Assembly (NCBI GenBank): GCA_902788095.1
Contig: CADAIT010000009.1
Span: 1 to 64,000, forward strand
Length of the DNA stretch: 64,000 nt
From: an uncultured Bacteroidia bacterium
GTDB lineage: Bacteria; Bacteroidota; Bacteroidia; Bacteroidales; UBA932
Direction: 5' to 3'
Numbering within the stretch: the stretch's first letter is position 1; every line of letters begins with the position of its first letter. The notes under the pieces are model-generated. The model saw only the letters and a program-made list of their open reading frames with translations, did no database searches and was not told where the DNA came from. Made by a program: the position numbers and the translations under genes. Shown one piece after another: positions 16,875-26,201 of the stretch.

Positions 16875-19800
16875 ATAGAATAGGCCTTCCGGAGGGAATC
16901 GACGCCGCGGGAAACGGTACGCAGGCGGCCGCCGTCCTGGTTGAATTTGTATTCCGTGGGATACTCGTTCACCCGCGAAAGTACGGTCTCGAACAGTTTG
17001 GACTGGTAATAACCTCCCATGGGATTGCTTACGAAAAACATGATTTGCATCCCGTTTTTGACGATGATTTTCTCGAATCCCATCTGCTGACCTAAATTTC
17101 TGATTTTCACCACATACAGCAGGTTTTCCACCTCCTGCGGAAGCGAACCGAAGCGGTCGGCCACCTGGGTGCCCAGGCGGTCAATCTCACGCTCGTCGTT
17201 CATGGCGTCCAGCATCTTGTACAGACGGATTTTCTCGGCGGTAATGTCAATGTAATCGTCAGGAATAAAGGCGGGCTTGTCTGTTTCTATGGTGCAGTCG
17301 TCCACGTATTTTTTCTGGGACGAGCGCGTCGTAAAGCCGGTTTCCACACCGAGCTCCTCCATGGCCTCCGACAGAATCTTCTGGTAAGTCTCGTAACCCA
17401 TGTCGGAAATGAATCCGCTCTGCTCGGCACCAAGCAGGTTGCCTGCGCCGCGGATATCCAAATCCTGCATGGCGATGTTGAATCCACTGCCCAGGTCGCT
17501 GAATTCCTCGATGGCCCGCAAACGCCTCCTGGCATCGTCCGTGAGGCTGACCAGCGGCGGAACGATAAGGTAGCAGAACGCTTTTTTGTTGGAGCGGCCC
17601 ACGCGGCCACGTAGCTGGTGCAGGTCGCTCAGACCGATGTTCTGCGCCTGGTTGATGATGATGGTATTGGCGTTGGGAATGTCCAGGCCGTTCTCCACGA
17701 TGGTTGTGCACAGGAGGAGGTCATAGTCGCCCCGCATAAAGGACAACATTTTGTCTTCCAACTCTTTGGACTCCATCTGGCCGTGTGCCACGCAAATCCT
17801 CATATCGGGTACAAGGCGGTGCAGGATGTCCGCAATGGCAGGCAATTCCTCCACGCGGTTGTGCAGGAAAAACACCTGTCCTCCGCGGTTGAGTTCGTAA
17901 TGGATGATGCTCTTGACCTCGGACTCGTCGAACAGAATAATCTCCGTCTGAATGGGAATGCGGTTGGGCGGAGGGGTCTGAATGATGGAAAGGTCCCGCG
18001 CCCCCAGCAGCGAAAACTGCAGGGTTCTGGGAATGGGCGTAGCCGTCAGCGTGAGGGTATCCACCGTGTGTTTGAGCTGGCGCAACTTTTCCTTGGCACT
18101 CACGCCGAATTTTTGTTCCTCGTCGATAATCAGCAGTCCCAGGTCCTTGAATTCAAAGCTGTCGCCCAATATTTTATGCGTGCCGATAAGAATGTCTATC
18201 TTCCCTTCCTTCAGGCGTTTCTTGATGTCGGAAATCTGTTTGGCACTGCGAAGACGGCTCACATATTCCACCGTGCACGGCAGGGAGGCCAGGCGGGCCT
18301 TGAAGGTTTCGTAATGCTGCAGCGAAAGGATGGTCGTAGGCACCAGCACCGCCACCTGCTTTGAATCCGTAGCGGCCTTGAAAGCTGCCCGGATGGCGAT
18401 TTCCGTCTTGCCGAAGCCTACGTCGCCGCAAACCAGCCGGTCCATCGGACAGTTGTCTTCCATATCCTCTTTCACGGCCTTGGTGGCCCGTTCCTGATCC
18501 GGCGTATCTTCATACATGAAGGAAGATTCCAACTCCTCCTGCAGGTAGGTGTCCGGCGAAAATGCGAAACCCTTGGAGGCGCGGCGTTTGGCATAGAGTT
18601 GAATGAGTTCCTTTGCAATGTCTTTCACGCGTGACTTAGCCGCTTGCTTGAGGTTGCCCCAAGTCTTGGAACCCAGTTTGTTAACGCGCGGCGCTTCCCC
18701 TTCCTTGGAACGGAAACGGGAAATTTTGTGCAGGGAATGTACCGACACAAACACGACGTCGCCGCCGCTGTAGAGCAGTTTTACCACCTCGTGCACGCGG
18801 TCGTGGTCGTCCTTCATCTTTACCAGTCCGCCGAACACGCCTACACCATGGTCTATATGCACGACGAAATCGCCCATGTTGAAGGCGCTGAGGTCGTTCA
18901 GTGTCAGCTGTTCGCTCTTTTCCACCGTCCGGCGCATGCGTACGCGGTGGAAGCGGTCGAAAATCTCGTGGTCGGTGTACAGGCAAATGCGGTCCTGATT
19001 GTCGATAAAGCCGCTGTGTACGTTCCTGCCTTTCACAAATTCCGGAAGCAGCGCATTTTCTTCCTGCAACATGATGGAGCGCAGACGTTCCAGCTGGCTT
19101 TCTTTTTCCCCTACTATATATACTTTATAATTATTTTCAATCCGGGAACGGATGTCACCTATGAGCAAATCGAAATTCTTGTTGAATACCGGCTGCGGGG
19201 AAATGTTGAACTGGATTTTATCCACATCTTCCTTCTGCAGCGGGATGTCCAGGTACACGTGCTTGAAGGCAAGAAGCGGCGCAAAGAAGTCCTTTTGTCT
19301 GTACATGTCCGACGAATCCAGCCACACGGTGGTTCCGGCAGGCAGTAAATTCACCAGGCTCTCTCCCTCTTCCGTTTCACGCGCGGCAATGTCCGGATAC
19401 ACATCGGCCTGGGGAATCCGGTCCACGGAAAGTTGCGTATTGCAGTCGAAGGTGTGTATTTTTTCCACCTCGTCGCCGAAGAAACTCAGGCGAAAAGGCT
19501 TGTCGGAGGAAAAAGAAAATATGTCGATGACGGCGCCGCGAAGCGCAAACTGTCCCGGAGCCGATACAAAATCCACCTTTTCGAAGCCCTCGTCAAGAAG
19601 GCGCGTACGGATGCTTTCATAGGCTATTTCCTGCCCTTCCTTTATGCTGAAAAGCGCATTTTGCAGTTTTTGGGCACTCGGAACCTTTTCTTCCATCGCC
19701 TCGGGGTAGGTGATGATGAAGAGAGGCGATTCTTCCACTTGAAGATGATCTGTCATCCTGCGCGAAGCGAAGGATCTCTCCATGAGTTTTCCGATGGCCG

Positions 19801-20083
19801 CCGTCCGCTGAACACCCAGGGACGATTTGTAATTGCTCCGCTCCACGCTTTTCCCGAGTTCCGGCAGGAAGAAGACACAGTCCCCCTCCACCATGTTGTA
19901 AAGGTCGGCCGAACAGTATTCCGCCGATTCACGCGTAGGCATCAGTATCAAATGCACTCCTTCCCGTGCCACCTGTGACAGCACCATCCAACGGGCAGAC
20001 AGGAAAAGACCGCTGCAAAAGACTTCCTCCCTTTTCTGGAGTTGTTCCTGCAGCTGCGCCGAAGATTTTTTACTTATCAACAT
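16856..20083 (-). CDS. mfd: Transcription-repair coupling factor Mfd
   Basis: A 1075-residue SF2 translocase that removes stalled RNA polymerase and recruits UvrA. In order: a UvrB-like N-terminal half (APGQFALRGAVIDIFSFSSD), the RNA-polymerase-interacting region (GDFVVHIDHGVGVFGGL), Walker A GDVGFGKTEIAIRAAF, Walker B DEEQKFGV, motif III TLTATPIPRT, motif VI QLRGRVGRSNKKAF, and the C-terminal TRCF domain. I prefer ATG 20083; the open 11-codon extension to 20116 is made of DnaA-box-like repeats. Bases 19752-19777 are a copy of the dispersed palindromic repeat read in frame as RSFASRRMT, forming an extra loop between RTAAIGKLME and the FIITYPEAMEEKV strand. I see no damage to the motifs, so it is likely functional. 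Confidence 0.95.
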   Translation of the reverse strand: MLISKKSSAQLQEQLQKREEVFCSGLFLSARWMVLSQVAREGVHLILMPTRESAEYCSADLYNMVEGDCVFFLPELGKSVERSNYKSSLGVQRTAAIGKLMERSFASRRMTDHLQVEESPLFIITYPEAMEEKVPSAQKLQNALFSIKEGQEIAYESIRTRLLDEGFEKVDFVSAPGQFALRGAVIDIFSFSSDKPFRLSFFGDEVEKIHTFDCNTQLSVDRIPQADVYPDIAARETEEGESLVNLLPAGTTVWLDSSDMYRQKDFFAPLLAFKHVYLDIPLQKEDVDKIQFNISPQPVFNKNFDLLIGDIRSRIENNYKVYIVGEKESQLERLRSIMLQEENALLPEFVKGRNVHSGFIDNQDRICLYTDHEIFDRFHRVRMRRTVEKSEQLTLNDLSAFNMGDFVVHIDHGVGVFGGLVKMKDDHDRVHEVVKLLYSGGDVVFVSVHSLHKISRFRSKEGEAPRVNKLGSKTWGNLKQAAKSRVKDIAKELIQLYAKRRASKGFAFSPDTYLQEELESSFMYEDTPDQERATKAVKEDMEDNCPMDRLVCGDVGFGKTEIAIRAAFKAATDSKQVAVLVPTTILSLQHYETFKARLASLPCTVEYVSRLRSAKQISDIKKRLKEGKIDILIGTHKILGDSFEFKDLGLLIIDEEQKFGVSAKEKLRQLKHTVDTLTLTATPIPRTLQFSLLGARDLSIIQTPPPNRIPIQTEIILFDESEVKSIIHYELNRGGQVFFLHNRVEELPAIADILHRLVPDMRICVAHGQMESKELEDKMLSFMRGDYDLLLCTTIVENGLDIPNANTIIINQAQNIGLSDLHQLRGRVGRSNKKAFCYLIVPPLVSLTDDARRRLRAIEEFSDLGSGFNIAMQDLDIRGAGNLLGAEQSGFISDMGYETYQKILSEAMEELGVETGFTTRSSQKKYVDDCTIETDKPAFIPDDYIDITAEKIRLYKMLDAMNDEREIDRLGTQVADRFGSLPQEVENLLYVVKIRNLGQQMGFEKIIVKNGMQIMFFVSNPMGGYYQSKLFETVLSRVNEYPTEYKFNQDGGRLRTVSRGVDSLRKAYSILKKLQ
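19752..19777. repeat. Dispersed palindromic repeat copy 3, inside mfd
   Basis: GTCATCCTGCGCGAAGCGAA plus GGATCT. Relative to the intergenic copies both arms changed together: ATTCT to ATCCT and AGAAT to AGGAT, so pairing is kept. It is in frame in mfd and adds about nine residues. Confidence 0.75.
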
Positions 20084-20320
20084 TCCCTTCGTTTTCCCTG
20101 TTGATAACCTGTTCATAACCCTGTTGATAACCCCTCATGCAATTGTCGGTAAAATTTACGCTCTCAATATTCACAGTCCATCCACACGATATCAGCAGGT
20201 TTTCAACAATTTAATTCTTACTTAATATATTGATTTTTAATAGGTTTAGAATGGTTTTAAACATATTGACAACACTATTAAAAAAATCAAATCTTAAAAA
20301 TAAAAACTATATTTGTATTT
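20074..20320. other. Candidate chromosomal replication origin (oriC)
   Basis: The region is between divergent mfd and ruvB. DnaA-box-like 9-mers (E. coli consensus TTATCCACA) are: TTATCAACA 20074-20082; TGTTGATAA 20099-20107 and 20122-20130 (the same box on the other strand); TGTTCATAA 20110-20118; and weaker ones at 20167-20175, 20178-20186 (core ATCCACA) and 20200-20208. About 110 bp of strongly AT-rich DNA follow (20209-20320). Genes on the left run minus and most on the right run plus, as expected around an origin. dnaA is not in the window, and rows sampled by eye showed no clear G/C skew, so this remains a candidate. Confidence 0.45.
20308..20315 (+). promoter_or_regulatory. -7 box for ruvB
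   Basis: TATATTTG, 26 bases before the ruvB ATG, at the edge of the AT-rich stretch. No clear -33 TTTG. Confidence 0.45.
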
Positions 20321-20341
20321 GAATTGATTAGACCTTGAGCC

Positions 20342-21382
20342 ATGACCGACTTTGATCCGCACAATCCGGCAGACCGCAAAGATAGTGAATTTGAAGGAAT
20401 TATCCGCCCCCAGGGACTGGACGATTTCACCGGACAGAAGGAAATAGTATCCAACCTGAGCATATACATAAAGGCTGCAAAAATGCGTGGAGAGGCCCTG
20501 GACCATGTTTTGTTCCACGGTCCTCCCGGCCTTGGCAAAACTACGCTGGCGCATATCATCGCCAACGAAATGGGCGTAAACATGAAGGTGACTTCCGGGC
20601 CGGTGCTGGACAAGCCCGGCGACCTGGCGGGGTTGCTTACCGGACTGGAGGCGGGCGATGTGCTTTTTATAGACGAGATTCACCGGCTGTCTCCGGAGGT
20701 GGAGGAGTACCTGTATTCGGCCATGGAGGATTATGTGATTGACATCATGATAGACAAAGGTCCGGGTGCGCGCTCCGTGCGCATCAACCTGAATCCTTTT
20801 ACGCTGGTGGGCGCCACTACGCGGAGCGGCCTTCTTACGGCGCCGCTAAGGGACCGTTTCGGCATCAACTGCGCGCTGGAATACTACGATACGGAGGATT
20901 TGAGGCATATTGTGATGCGCAGCGCCCGTATTCTTCAGCTGGAAATCGACGGGGATGCCGCGTATGAGATTGCCCTCCGCAGCCGGGGAACGGCCCGTAT
21001 CGCCAATGCGCTGCTCAAGCGCGTACGGGACTTTGCGCAGGTGCTGGGAGACGGCCGCATCAACTTGGAAATCACGCGTTTTGCACTTAATAAACTGAAG
21101 ATTGACAAGCGGGGGCTGGATGCTATCGACAATAAGATTCTGCGTACCATGATTCTGACTTTCAAGGGCGGTCCCGTGGGTGTCGGAACGCTTGCAACAT
21201 CCATCAGCGAGGATGCTGGTACGCTGGAGGAAGTATATGAGCCTTTTCTCATCAAGGAAGGCTTCCTTATCCGCACCCAGCGCGGCCGTGTGGCCACCGA
21301 ACTGGCGTATCAGCACCTGGGAATGGACGCCTATCTTGCCCAGCGAAAGTACAATCCGGACGAAAATGGTTCGCTTTTTTAA
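20342..21382 (+). CDS. ruvB: Holliday junction branch-migration helicase RuvB
   Basis: A 346-residue AAA+ motor that drives branch migration with RuvA in recombination and repair. Visible are the [12 protein letters not shown]-terminal motif, Walker [13 protein letters not shown] at about 59-70, Walker B DEIHRL from residue 111, sensor 1 [20 protein letters not shown] with the arginine finger, sensor 2 [16 protein letters not shown], and the C-terminal winged-helix domain ([20 protein letters not shown], then RTQRGRVAT). Length is normal. ruvA lies about 33 kb away on the opposite strand, so the pair is not an operon here. Confidence 0.97.
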   Translation: MTDFDPHNPADRKDSEFEGIIRPQGLDDFTGQKEIVSNLSIYIKAAKMRGEALDHVLFHGPPGLGKTTLAHIIANEMGVNMKVTSGPVLDKPGDLAGLLTGLEAGDVLFIDEIHRLSPEVEEYLYSAMEDYVIDIMIDKGPGARSVRINLNPFTLVGATTRSGLLTAPLRDRFGINCALEYYDTEDLRHIVMRSARILQLEIDGDAAYEIALRSRGTARIANALLKRVRDFAQVLGDGRINLEITRFALNKLKIDKRGLDAIDNKILRTMILTFKGGPVGVGTLATSISEDAGTLEEVYEPFLIKEGFLIRTQRGRVATELAYQHLGMDAYLAQRKYNPDENGSLF

Positions 21383-21414
21383 GGAAAAGTCCTAATTTAT
21401 TCACGAAAAATGCT

Positions 21415-21422
21415 TAATTTTG
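21415..21422 (+). promoter_or_regulatory. -7 box for frdA
   Basis: TAATTTTG, 28 bases before the frdA ATG, in the 68-bp gap after ruvB. The -33 element is not clear. Confidence 0.45.
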
Positions 21423-21450
21423 CGAGCTAGCAAATACAATATCTAACTAT

Positions 21451-23400
21451 ATGGCCGATTCTAAACTTATTTCCAAGATTCCGGAAGGACCGCTCAAAGA
21501 AAAATGGTCCAAGCGTAAAGCCGAAATCCGGATTGTTTCTCCGAACAACAAACGGAAGCTGGAAGTGATTGTGGTGGGTACCGGTCTTGGCGGTGCATCC
21601 GCAGCTGCGTCCTTGGGCGAGATGGGATACAACGTGAAGATTTTCTGTATCAGCGACTCTCCCCGCCGGGCGCACTCCATTGCAGCTCAGGGTGGTATCA
21701 ATGCCGCAAAGAACTACCAGAACGACAACGATTCCATCTACCGTCTGTTTTACGACACCATCAAGGGTGGCGACTATCGTTCCCGCGAAGCCAACGTATA
21801 TCGTCTGGCGGAGGTGAGCGCCGCCATCATCGACCAGTGCGTGGCACAGGGCGTTCCTTTTGCCCGTGAATACGGCGGATACCTGGCCAACCGTTCCTTC
21901 GGCGGCGTGCAGGTGAGCCGTACCTTCTATGCCCGCGGACAAACCGGTCAGCAACTTCTGCTGGGTGCTTACGCTTCCCTGAACAAGGAAATTGCGGCAG
22001 GTACCGTCAAGAGCTACCCGCGTCACGAGATGCTGGATCTGGTGATTATCAACGGTGAGGCGAAGGGCATCATCGCCCGTAACCTGGTAACCGGTGAAAT
22101 CGAGCGTTTCGGCGCACATGCCGTGGTGCTGGCTACCGGTGGTTATGGTAACACTTACTTCCTTTCCACCAACGCCATGAATTCCAACGGCAGCGCCGCC
22201 ATGCAGGCGTACCGCAAGGGCGCTTTCTTCGCCAATCCTTGTTTTGCCCAGATTCACCCCACCTGTATTCCGGTACACGGAGACCAGCAGTGCAAACTCA
22301 CGCTGATGTCCGAGTCCCTGCGTAACGACGGCCGCATCTGGGTGCCTAAGAAGAAGGATGACGTGATGAAGCTCCGTAAGCATGAAATCAAGCCTTCCCA
22401 GATTCCTGAAGAGGACCGCGACTACTATCTGGAGCGCCGTTATCCGGCTTTCGGCAACCTGGTTCCGCGTGACGTGGCTTCCCGCGCAGCCAAGGAGCGC
22501 TGCGACGCCGGTTACGGTGTAAACGAAACCGGTCTGGCCGTTTTCCTTGATTTTGCGGACGCTATCAAGCGCCTGGGTCACCAGCGGGTGCAGGAACGCT
22601 ATGGCAACCTTTTCGACATGTACGAAAAGATTACCTCCACTTCCCCTTGGGAGGAACCCATGATGATTTATCCGGCCATCCACTATACCATGGGCGGTCT
22701 TTGGGTAGATTATGACCTCCAGACCACTATTCCGGGTCTGTATGCCATCGGCGAGGCCAACTTCTCCGACCACGGCGGAAACCGCCTGGGTGCATCGGCC
22801 CTCATGCAGGGCCTGGCAGACGGTTATTTTGTGCTGCCTTACACCATCGGCGATTACCTTTCCCATAAATTTGCCGAGCCCAAGACGGACACCAACGCCC
22901 CTGAATTTGCAGAGGCTGAGAAGGCTGTGAAGGAGCGCATCGCCAAGCTCTTTGCCGTGAAGGGTACGGAGCCCGTGGATGCCATCCACAAGAAACTGGG
23001 TCACATCATGTGGGAATATGTAGGTATGGCGCGCAACGAAGCCGGCCTGAAGAAGGGTATCGAGGAAATCAAGAAACTCCGCGAGGAGTTCTGGAAGACT
23101 GTTCGCGTACCCGGTACCAACGAGGAATTCAACCAGGAACTGGAAAAAGCCCTGCGTCTGGTGGACTTCTTCGATATCGGCGAACTGATGGCCTACGACG
23201 CCCTGAACCGCCGCGAGTCCTGCGGTGGCCACTTCCGCGAGGAAATGCAGACGGAAGATGGCGAGACCAAGCGTGACGATGAGAACTTCATGTATGTAGC
23301 CGCCTGGGAATACAAGGGCGAAGGCAAGGAGCCTGAACTGCACAAGGAGGAACTCAAGTACGAAAACATCAAAATTGCAACCCGTAACTACAAAGACTAA
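21451..23400 (+). CDS. frdA: Fumarate reductase/succinate dehydrogenase flavoprotein subunit
   Basis: A 649-residue catalytic subunit that interconverts fumarate and succinate. The dinucleotide-binding motif [17 protein letters not shown] is near residue 43, and His75 in [16 protein letters not shown] is the expected covalent FAD attachment. Then come the substrate-loop and active-site motifs ALVL-type [36 protein letters not shown] and [20 protein letters not shown]. It belongs to the class used by Bacteroidetes for anaerobic fumarate respiration, the route to succinate. frdB follows after 8 bases. The cytochrome b anchor gene that usually precedes frdA is absent; ruvB sits in its place. Confidence 0.95.
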   Translation: MADSKLISKIPEGPLKEKWSKRKAEIRIVSPNNKRKLEVIVVGTGLGGASAAASLGEMGYNVKIFCISDSPRRAHSIAAQGGINAAKNYQNDNDSIYRLFYDTIKGGDYRSREANVYRLAEVSAAIIDQCVAQGVPFAREYGGYLANRSFGGVQVSRTFYARGQTGQQLLLGAYASLNKEIAAGTVKSYPRHEMLDLVIINGEAKGIIARNLVTGEIERFGAHAVVLATGGYGNTYFLSTNAMNSNGSAAMQAYRKGAFFANPCFAQIHPTCIPVHGDQQCKLTLMSESLRNDGRIWVPKKKDDVMKLRKHEIKPSQIPEEDRDYYLERRYPAFGNLVPRDVASRAAKERCDAGYGVNETGLAVFLDFADAIKRLGHQRVQERYGNLFDMYEKITSTSPWEEPMMIYPAIHYTMGGLWVDYDLQTTIPGLYAIGEANFSDHGGNRLGASALMQGLADGYFVLPYTIGDYLSHKFAEPKTDTNAPEFAEAEKAVKERIAKLFAVKGTEPVDAIHKKLGHIMWEYVGMARNEAGLKKGIEEIKKLREEFWKTVRVPGTNEEFNQELEKALRLVDFFDIGELMAYDALNRRESCGGHFREEMQTEDGETKRDDENFMYVAAWEYKGEGKEPELHKEELKYENIKIATRNYKD

Positions 23401-23408
23401 TCCCGAGT

Positions 23409-24152
23409 ATGGAATATAATGTAAAAGTGTGGCGTCAGAAGAACGCCAAAGCAAAAGGCCATTTCGAGACCTACCACGTTACGGATGTGGAGGAAGATGC
23501 TTCGTTCCTCGAAATGCTGGATATCCTGAACGATCAGCTCATCCGCAAGGGAATTGAGCCTGTCGCCTTTGACCACGACTGCCGCGAAGGTATCTGCGGT
23601 GCCTGTTCCCTGTATGTTGATGGCCGTGCACATGGTCCGGATGATGCCGTCACCACCTGCCAGCTGTTCATGCGTCACTTCAAACCAGGCGCAACCATTA
23701 CCGTGGAACCTTGGCGCAGCGGCGCTTTCCCGGTAATCAAGGACCTGGTGGTTGACCGTACCGCATTTGACAAAATTATGCAGGCCGGTGGTTTCATTAC
23801 CGTCCGTACCGGCAGTGCCCAGGATGGCAACAACATCCTGATTCCGCACGATGATGCCGAATTGTCCATGGACGCTGCCGCCTGCGTAGGTTGCGGTGCG
23901 TGTGTGGCTACCTGTAAGAATGGTTCGGCCATGCTGTTTGTGGCTGCCCGCGTAAGTTCCTTGGCTCTGCTGCCGCAAGGCCGTCCGGAAGCCGCCCGAC
24001 GCGCCCGTGCCATGGTGGCCAAGATGGACGAACTGGGCTTCGGCAACTGCACCAACACCCGCGCCTGCGAGATGGAGTGCCCCAAGCACGTGACCATCGA
24101 CCACATCGCCCGTCTGAACCGCGAGTACCTGAAAGCCCGCTTCAGCGAGTAG
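23409..24152 (+). CDS. frdB: Fumarate reductase/succinate dehydrogenase iron-sulfur subunit
   Basis: A 247-residue subunit passing electrons between a quinone site and FrdA. The [2Fe-2S] ligands are Cys58, Cys63, Cys66 ([16 protein letters not shown]) and Cys84 (TTCQLF). The C-terminal ferredoxin-like domain holds [11 protein letters not shown] and later [17 protein letters not shown] for the [4Fe-4S] and [3Fe-4S] clusters. Length fits the type found in epsilonproteobacteria and Bacteroidetes. A hairpin terminator follows directly, so no membrane-anchor gene is cotranscribed downstream. Confidence 0.94.
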   Translation: MEYNVKVWRQKNAKAKGHFETYHVTDVEEDASFLEMLDILNDQLIRKGIEPVAFDHDCREGICGACSLYVDGRAHGPDDAVTTCQLFMRHFKPGATITVEPWRSGAFPVIKDLVVDRTAFDKIMQAGGFITVRTGSAQDGNNILIPHDDAELSMDAAACVGCGACVATCKNGSAMLFVAARVSSLALLPQGRPEAARRARAMVAKMDELGFGNCTNTRACEMECPKHVTIDHIARLNREYLKARFSE

Positions 24153-24173
24153 GAAGGTAATTTCATAATAATT

Positions 24174-24201
24174 AAACGGGACCCCTCCAGGGCCCCGTTT
24201 A
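24174..24201 (+). terminator. Terminator after frdB
   Basis: Stem AAACGGG...CCCCGTTT around GGACCCCTCCAGGG, followed by ATTGTATTTTT. The same 27-bp sequence occurs in inverted orientation at 25330-25357, where it ends the gene at 25385. Confidence 0.75.
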
Positions 24202-24209
24202 TTGTATTT

Positions 24210-25190
24210 TTACATGTTTTTTTGCAGTACAAGGACTTCCTCCTGTGGTAATTGGGTGTGCTTGGATACAAATGCGGGATCCAGACCTTCTGCAAGCATG
24301 CTTTTAGCCAACTCCCGTCGTGCTCTTGCTTCACCCTCTGCCATTCCCTCTGCTTTTCCTTTTTCCATACCATCGATGAAGCCGTCCTCGTAGTAGGCAG
24401 TACCTATGTCCAGTCTTTCTTCTTCGGTAATCATATTGCGGAAATATTTTGTCAATGCTTCTTCCGGAAATCCGGGCATGCGTGCCTCCTCTGCTATGAC
24501 TGCGTAGCGTTTGCCCATATCTTCCGGTTTTCCTGCAAATATACGCATATTTGCGAGAATATAAAACCAACTCTGCACTGGATCAAGCCCATCGATACCA
24601 GTTGCTTGTAAGCGAGGTAACTCGCAGAAATAAATGGATAGCAAGTCGTTGTAGCGCTCTCCGGAAGTTTGCTCGCAAATTGAGTATCTATACACCAGCT
24701 GGTCCGTCTCATGGTGCATCTTGAAGTCCATGAAACAAATCACGTACACAGGTTTCAGGGACGAATACGGCTCGCGGGGCTTTAACTGACTATGCAACAT
24801 GGAAGCGCCATAGTACAACATCCGGCTCTTGAACGACGTCTTTTTCTTCCTTTGCATTTCAACAATGAATTCCTTCCCATCCACGGTATGACACAGTACG
24901 TCCATGATTACGTTCTTGTCATCCGGGCGCATTTTGTCAATTTCGTTGGGCAACATCTGCACGGAGTCAATCTCTTCCGGCAGGAAGTCGTTAAGGAGCA
25001 TTTTCAGTATGTCTGTGTTTTGTAACACATGTTTGAATGCCCAGTCGCATCGGAGGTCCATGTACGGATGGTCCAGAATGGAAATAACAATCTGTTCCTT
25101 CTCTTTATCAGAGAGGTCTCTGTATCGTTCCACCTCATTGACGATGGCAACGAATTTGCGCATCTGCGCAGGAGTCATCTTCATGTTCAT
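24210..25190 (-). CDS. Rpn-family recombination-promoting nuclease/putative transposase
   Basis: A 326-residue PD-(D/E)xK nuclease-family transposase (Rpn type, formerly PF12784-like). Nuclease motifs are present: LRCDWAFKHVLQNTD near residue 47, then Asp97 (IMDVLCHTVDG) and Glu111-x-Gln113 (FIVEMQRKKK), the expected D...ExK-like core with Gln in place of Lys as in many members. The tail has the GKAEGMAEGEA low-complexity stretch and ends FVSKHTQLPQEEVLVLQ, shared with the pseudogene at 30988. Rpn enzymes nick or cut DNA and promote RecA-independent recombination. It sits between two inverted copies of one terminator sequence and behind an 87-bp leader repeated at 31544. Confidence 0.88.
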   Translation of the reverse strand: MNMKMTPAQMRKFVAIVNEVERYRDLSDKEKEQIVISILDHPYMDLRCDWAFKHVLQNTDILKMLLNDFLPEEIDSVQMLPNEIDKMRPDDKNVIMDVLCHTVDGKEFIVEMQRKKKTSFKSRMLYYGASMLHSQLKPREPYSSLKPVYVICFMDFKMHHETDQLVYRYSICEQTSGERYNDLLSIYFCELPRLQATGIDGLDPVQSWFYILANMRIFAGKPEDMGKRYAVIAEEARMPGFPEEALTKYFRNMITEEERLDIGTAYYEDGFIDGMEKGKAEGMAEGEARARRELAKSMLAEGLDPAFVSKHTQLPQEEVLVLQKNM

Positions 25191-25231
25191 AAGTATGATT
25201 GTTAGCGCCGGACGGAATTATCCGGCTCCGA

Positions 25232-25318
25232 CAAACATAGAACAAGGATACCGGAAAACCTACAATCGTAAAAAACATTGTGTTGTTTCACATGTTTTTT
25301 TGCGGTTTCAACCGATTT
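25232..25318 (-). repeat. 87-bp Rpn leader repeat, copy A
   Basis: About 95 percent identical, by eye, to 31544-31631 in the same orientation. Both copies lie upstream of an Rpn-family gene. The minus strand contains TATGTTTG (25232-25239), a -7 promoter box, so the repeat probably carries the Rpn promoter. Confidence 0.8.
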
Positions 25319-25329
25319 GAACATAAAAT

Positions 25330-25357
25330 TAAACGGGGCCCTGGAGGGGTCCCGTTC
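25330..25357 (-). terminator. Terminator after the SusCD-1 lipoprotein
   Basis: Read on the minus strand: AACGGGACCCCTCCAGGGCC plus CCGTTTAATTTTATG. It is identical over about 27 bp to the frdB terminator in its own reading direction. Confidence 0.7.
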
Positions 25358-25384
25358 GTGTGTGTAAAGGATGGTCTGTATATA

Positions 25385-26200
25385 CTATCGGGTCAGGTTG
25401 GTATAATCTTCACCGAAGTCATAACCATCATAATCTCCGCCTACAAGATAATAATGCAGTCCGGAAATGGTAATTCCGAGGGGAGACATGGTTGCCTGGA
25501 AGGTCTGATCGTCGGCTACGCCGGTGCAATACAATGTACCGCCATACGCTTCACCAAGAGGAAGCGGCCCCTGGAAGGTGATGGTCCGGCCCTCAAAGTC
25601 AACCGTTCCTTCTATATCAGCACCGGTACCCCAGATATTGGTAAATACTGCGGTAGTCTCGTCCTTCTTGGAAATGGCCATCACGTACGGATCGCCTTCG
25701 GAATCCTTGGCATTCCAGTTGCCGGTAAGCCAATCCCAGTCGATGGTAATCTTGTCACTCTTGACAGCGATGATGGAGGAAGCACCGTACGCGGAGTTGA
25801 TCAGGGACTGGTCCACACTGAGGACCAGTTCAAGAACAAAGCCTTCTCCGGTTGTATCATAAAGCACTTTTACAGGGAGTTTTGTCAAGTACTCCCCGGC
25901 CTTGATAGTAACGGACTTCGTGGGAATGGAGAAATCGACACCTTCTTCGCCGGTGGTGTTTTCGCCAAGAGAAACCGAGTAGGTTACATCCTGTTTAGGA
26001 GCCCTGGTGATGGCAACCACCACGTCGTAGTCGTAGGAATCATCGTTTTCTGTTACAACCCATGCTTCTGTCGCGTTTTCAAAGTGTACGAACTCAAGAC
26101 CTTCGCCTCCATAGGTATCAACGGCGATATCCTTCTTTGTCGAGCAGGATGTTGTTGCTATAGCAAGGGCGGCCATGCAAATGTATAATATCTTTTTCAT
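25385..26200 (-). CDS. SusCD-associated lipoprotein
   Basis: A 271-residue lipoprotein with lipobox Cys19 (ATTSC) and charged residues just after it (STKKD), as in surface-exported Bacteroidetes lipoproteins. Residues about 45-150 form a Calx-beta/DUF4843-like beta-sandwich (YDYDVVVAITRAPKQDVTYS, then VDFSIPTKSVTIKAGEY). The C-terminal half is a separate beta-rich region (DWDWLTGNWNAKDSEGDPYV) seen in many SusE/F-position proteins. It starts one base after the SusD stop and is probably a surface binding protein of the same uptake system. Ligand unknown. Confidence 0.75.
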   Translation of the reverse strand: MKKILYICMAALAIATTSCSTKKDIAVDTYGGEGLEFVHFENATEAWVVTENDDSYDYDVVVAITRAPKQDVTYSVSLGENTTGEEGVDFSIPTKSVTIKAGEYLTKLPVKVLYDTTGEGFVLELVLSVDQSLINSAYGASSIIAVKSDKITIDWDWLTGNWNAKDSEGDPYVMAISKKDETTAVFTNIWGTGADIEGTVDFEGRTITFQGPLPLGEAYGGTLYCTGVADDQTFQATMSPLGITISGLHYYLVGGDYDGYDFGEDYTNLTR

Positions 26201-26201
26201 A

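Noticed and set aside
20084-20116. Upstream start of mfd
   Set aside because: The 11 extra codons consist of the DnaA-box-like repeats and are not conserved Mfd sequence.
20158-20340. Possible small RNA in the mfd-ruvB gap
   Set aside because: No hairpin with a U-run was found; AT-rich composition is better explained by an origin or promoter region.
21427-23454. 675-codon frame antisense to frdA
   Set aside because: frdA is fully conserved on the plus strand; the antisense frame shows no motif.
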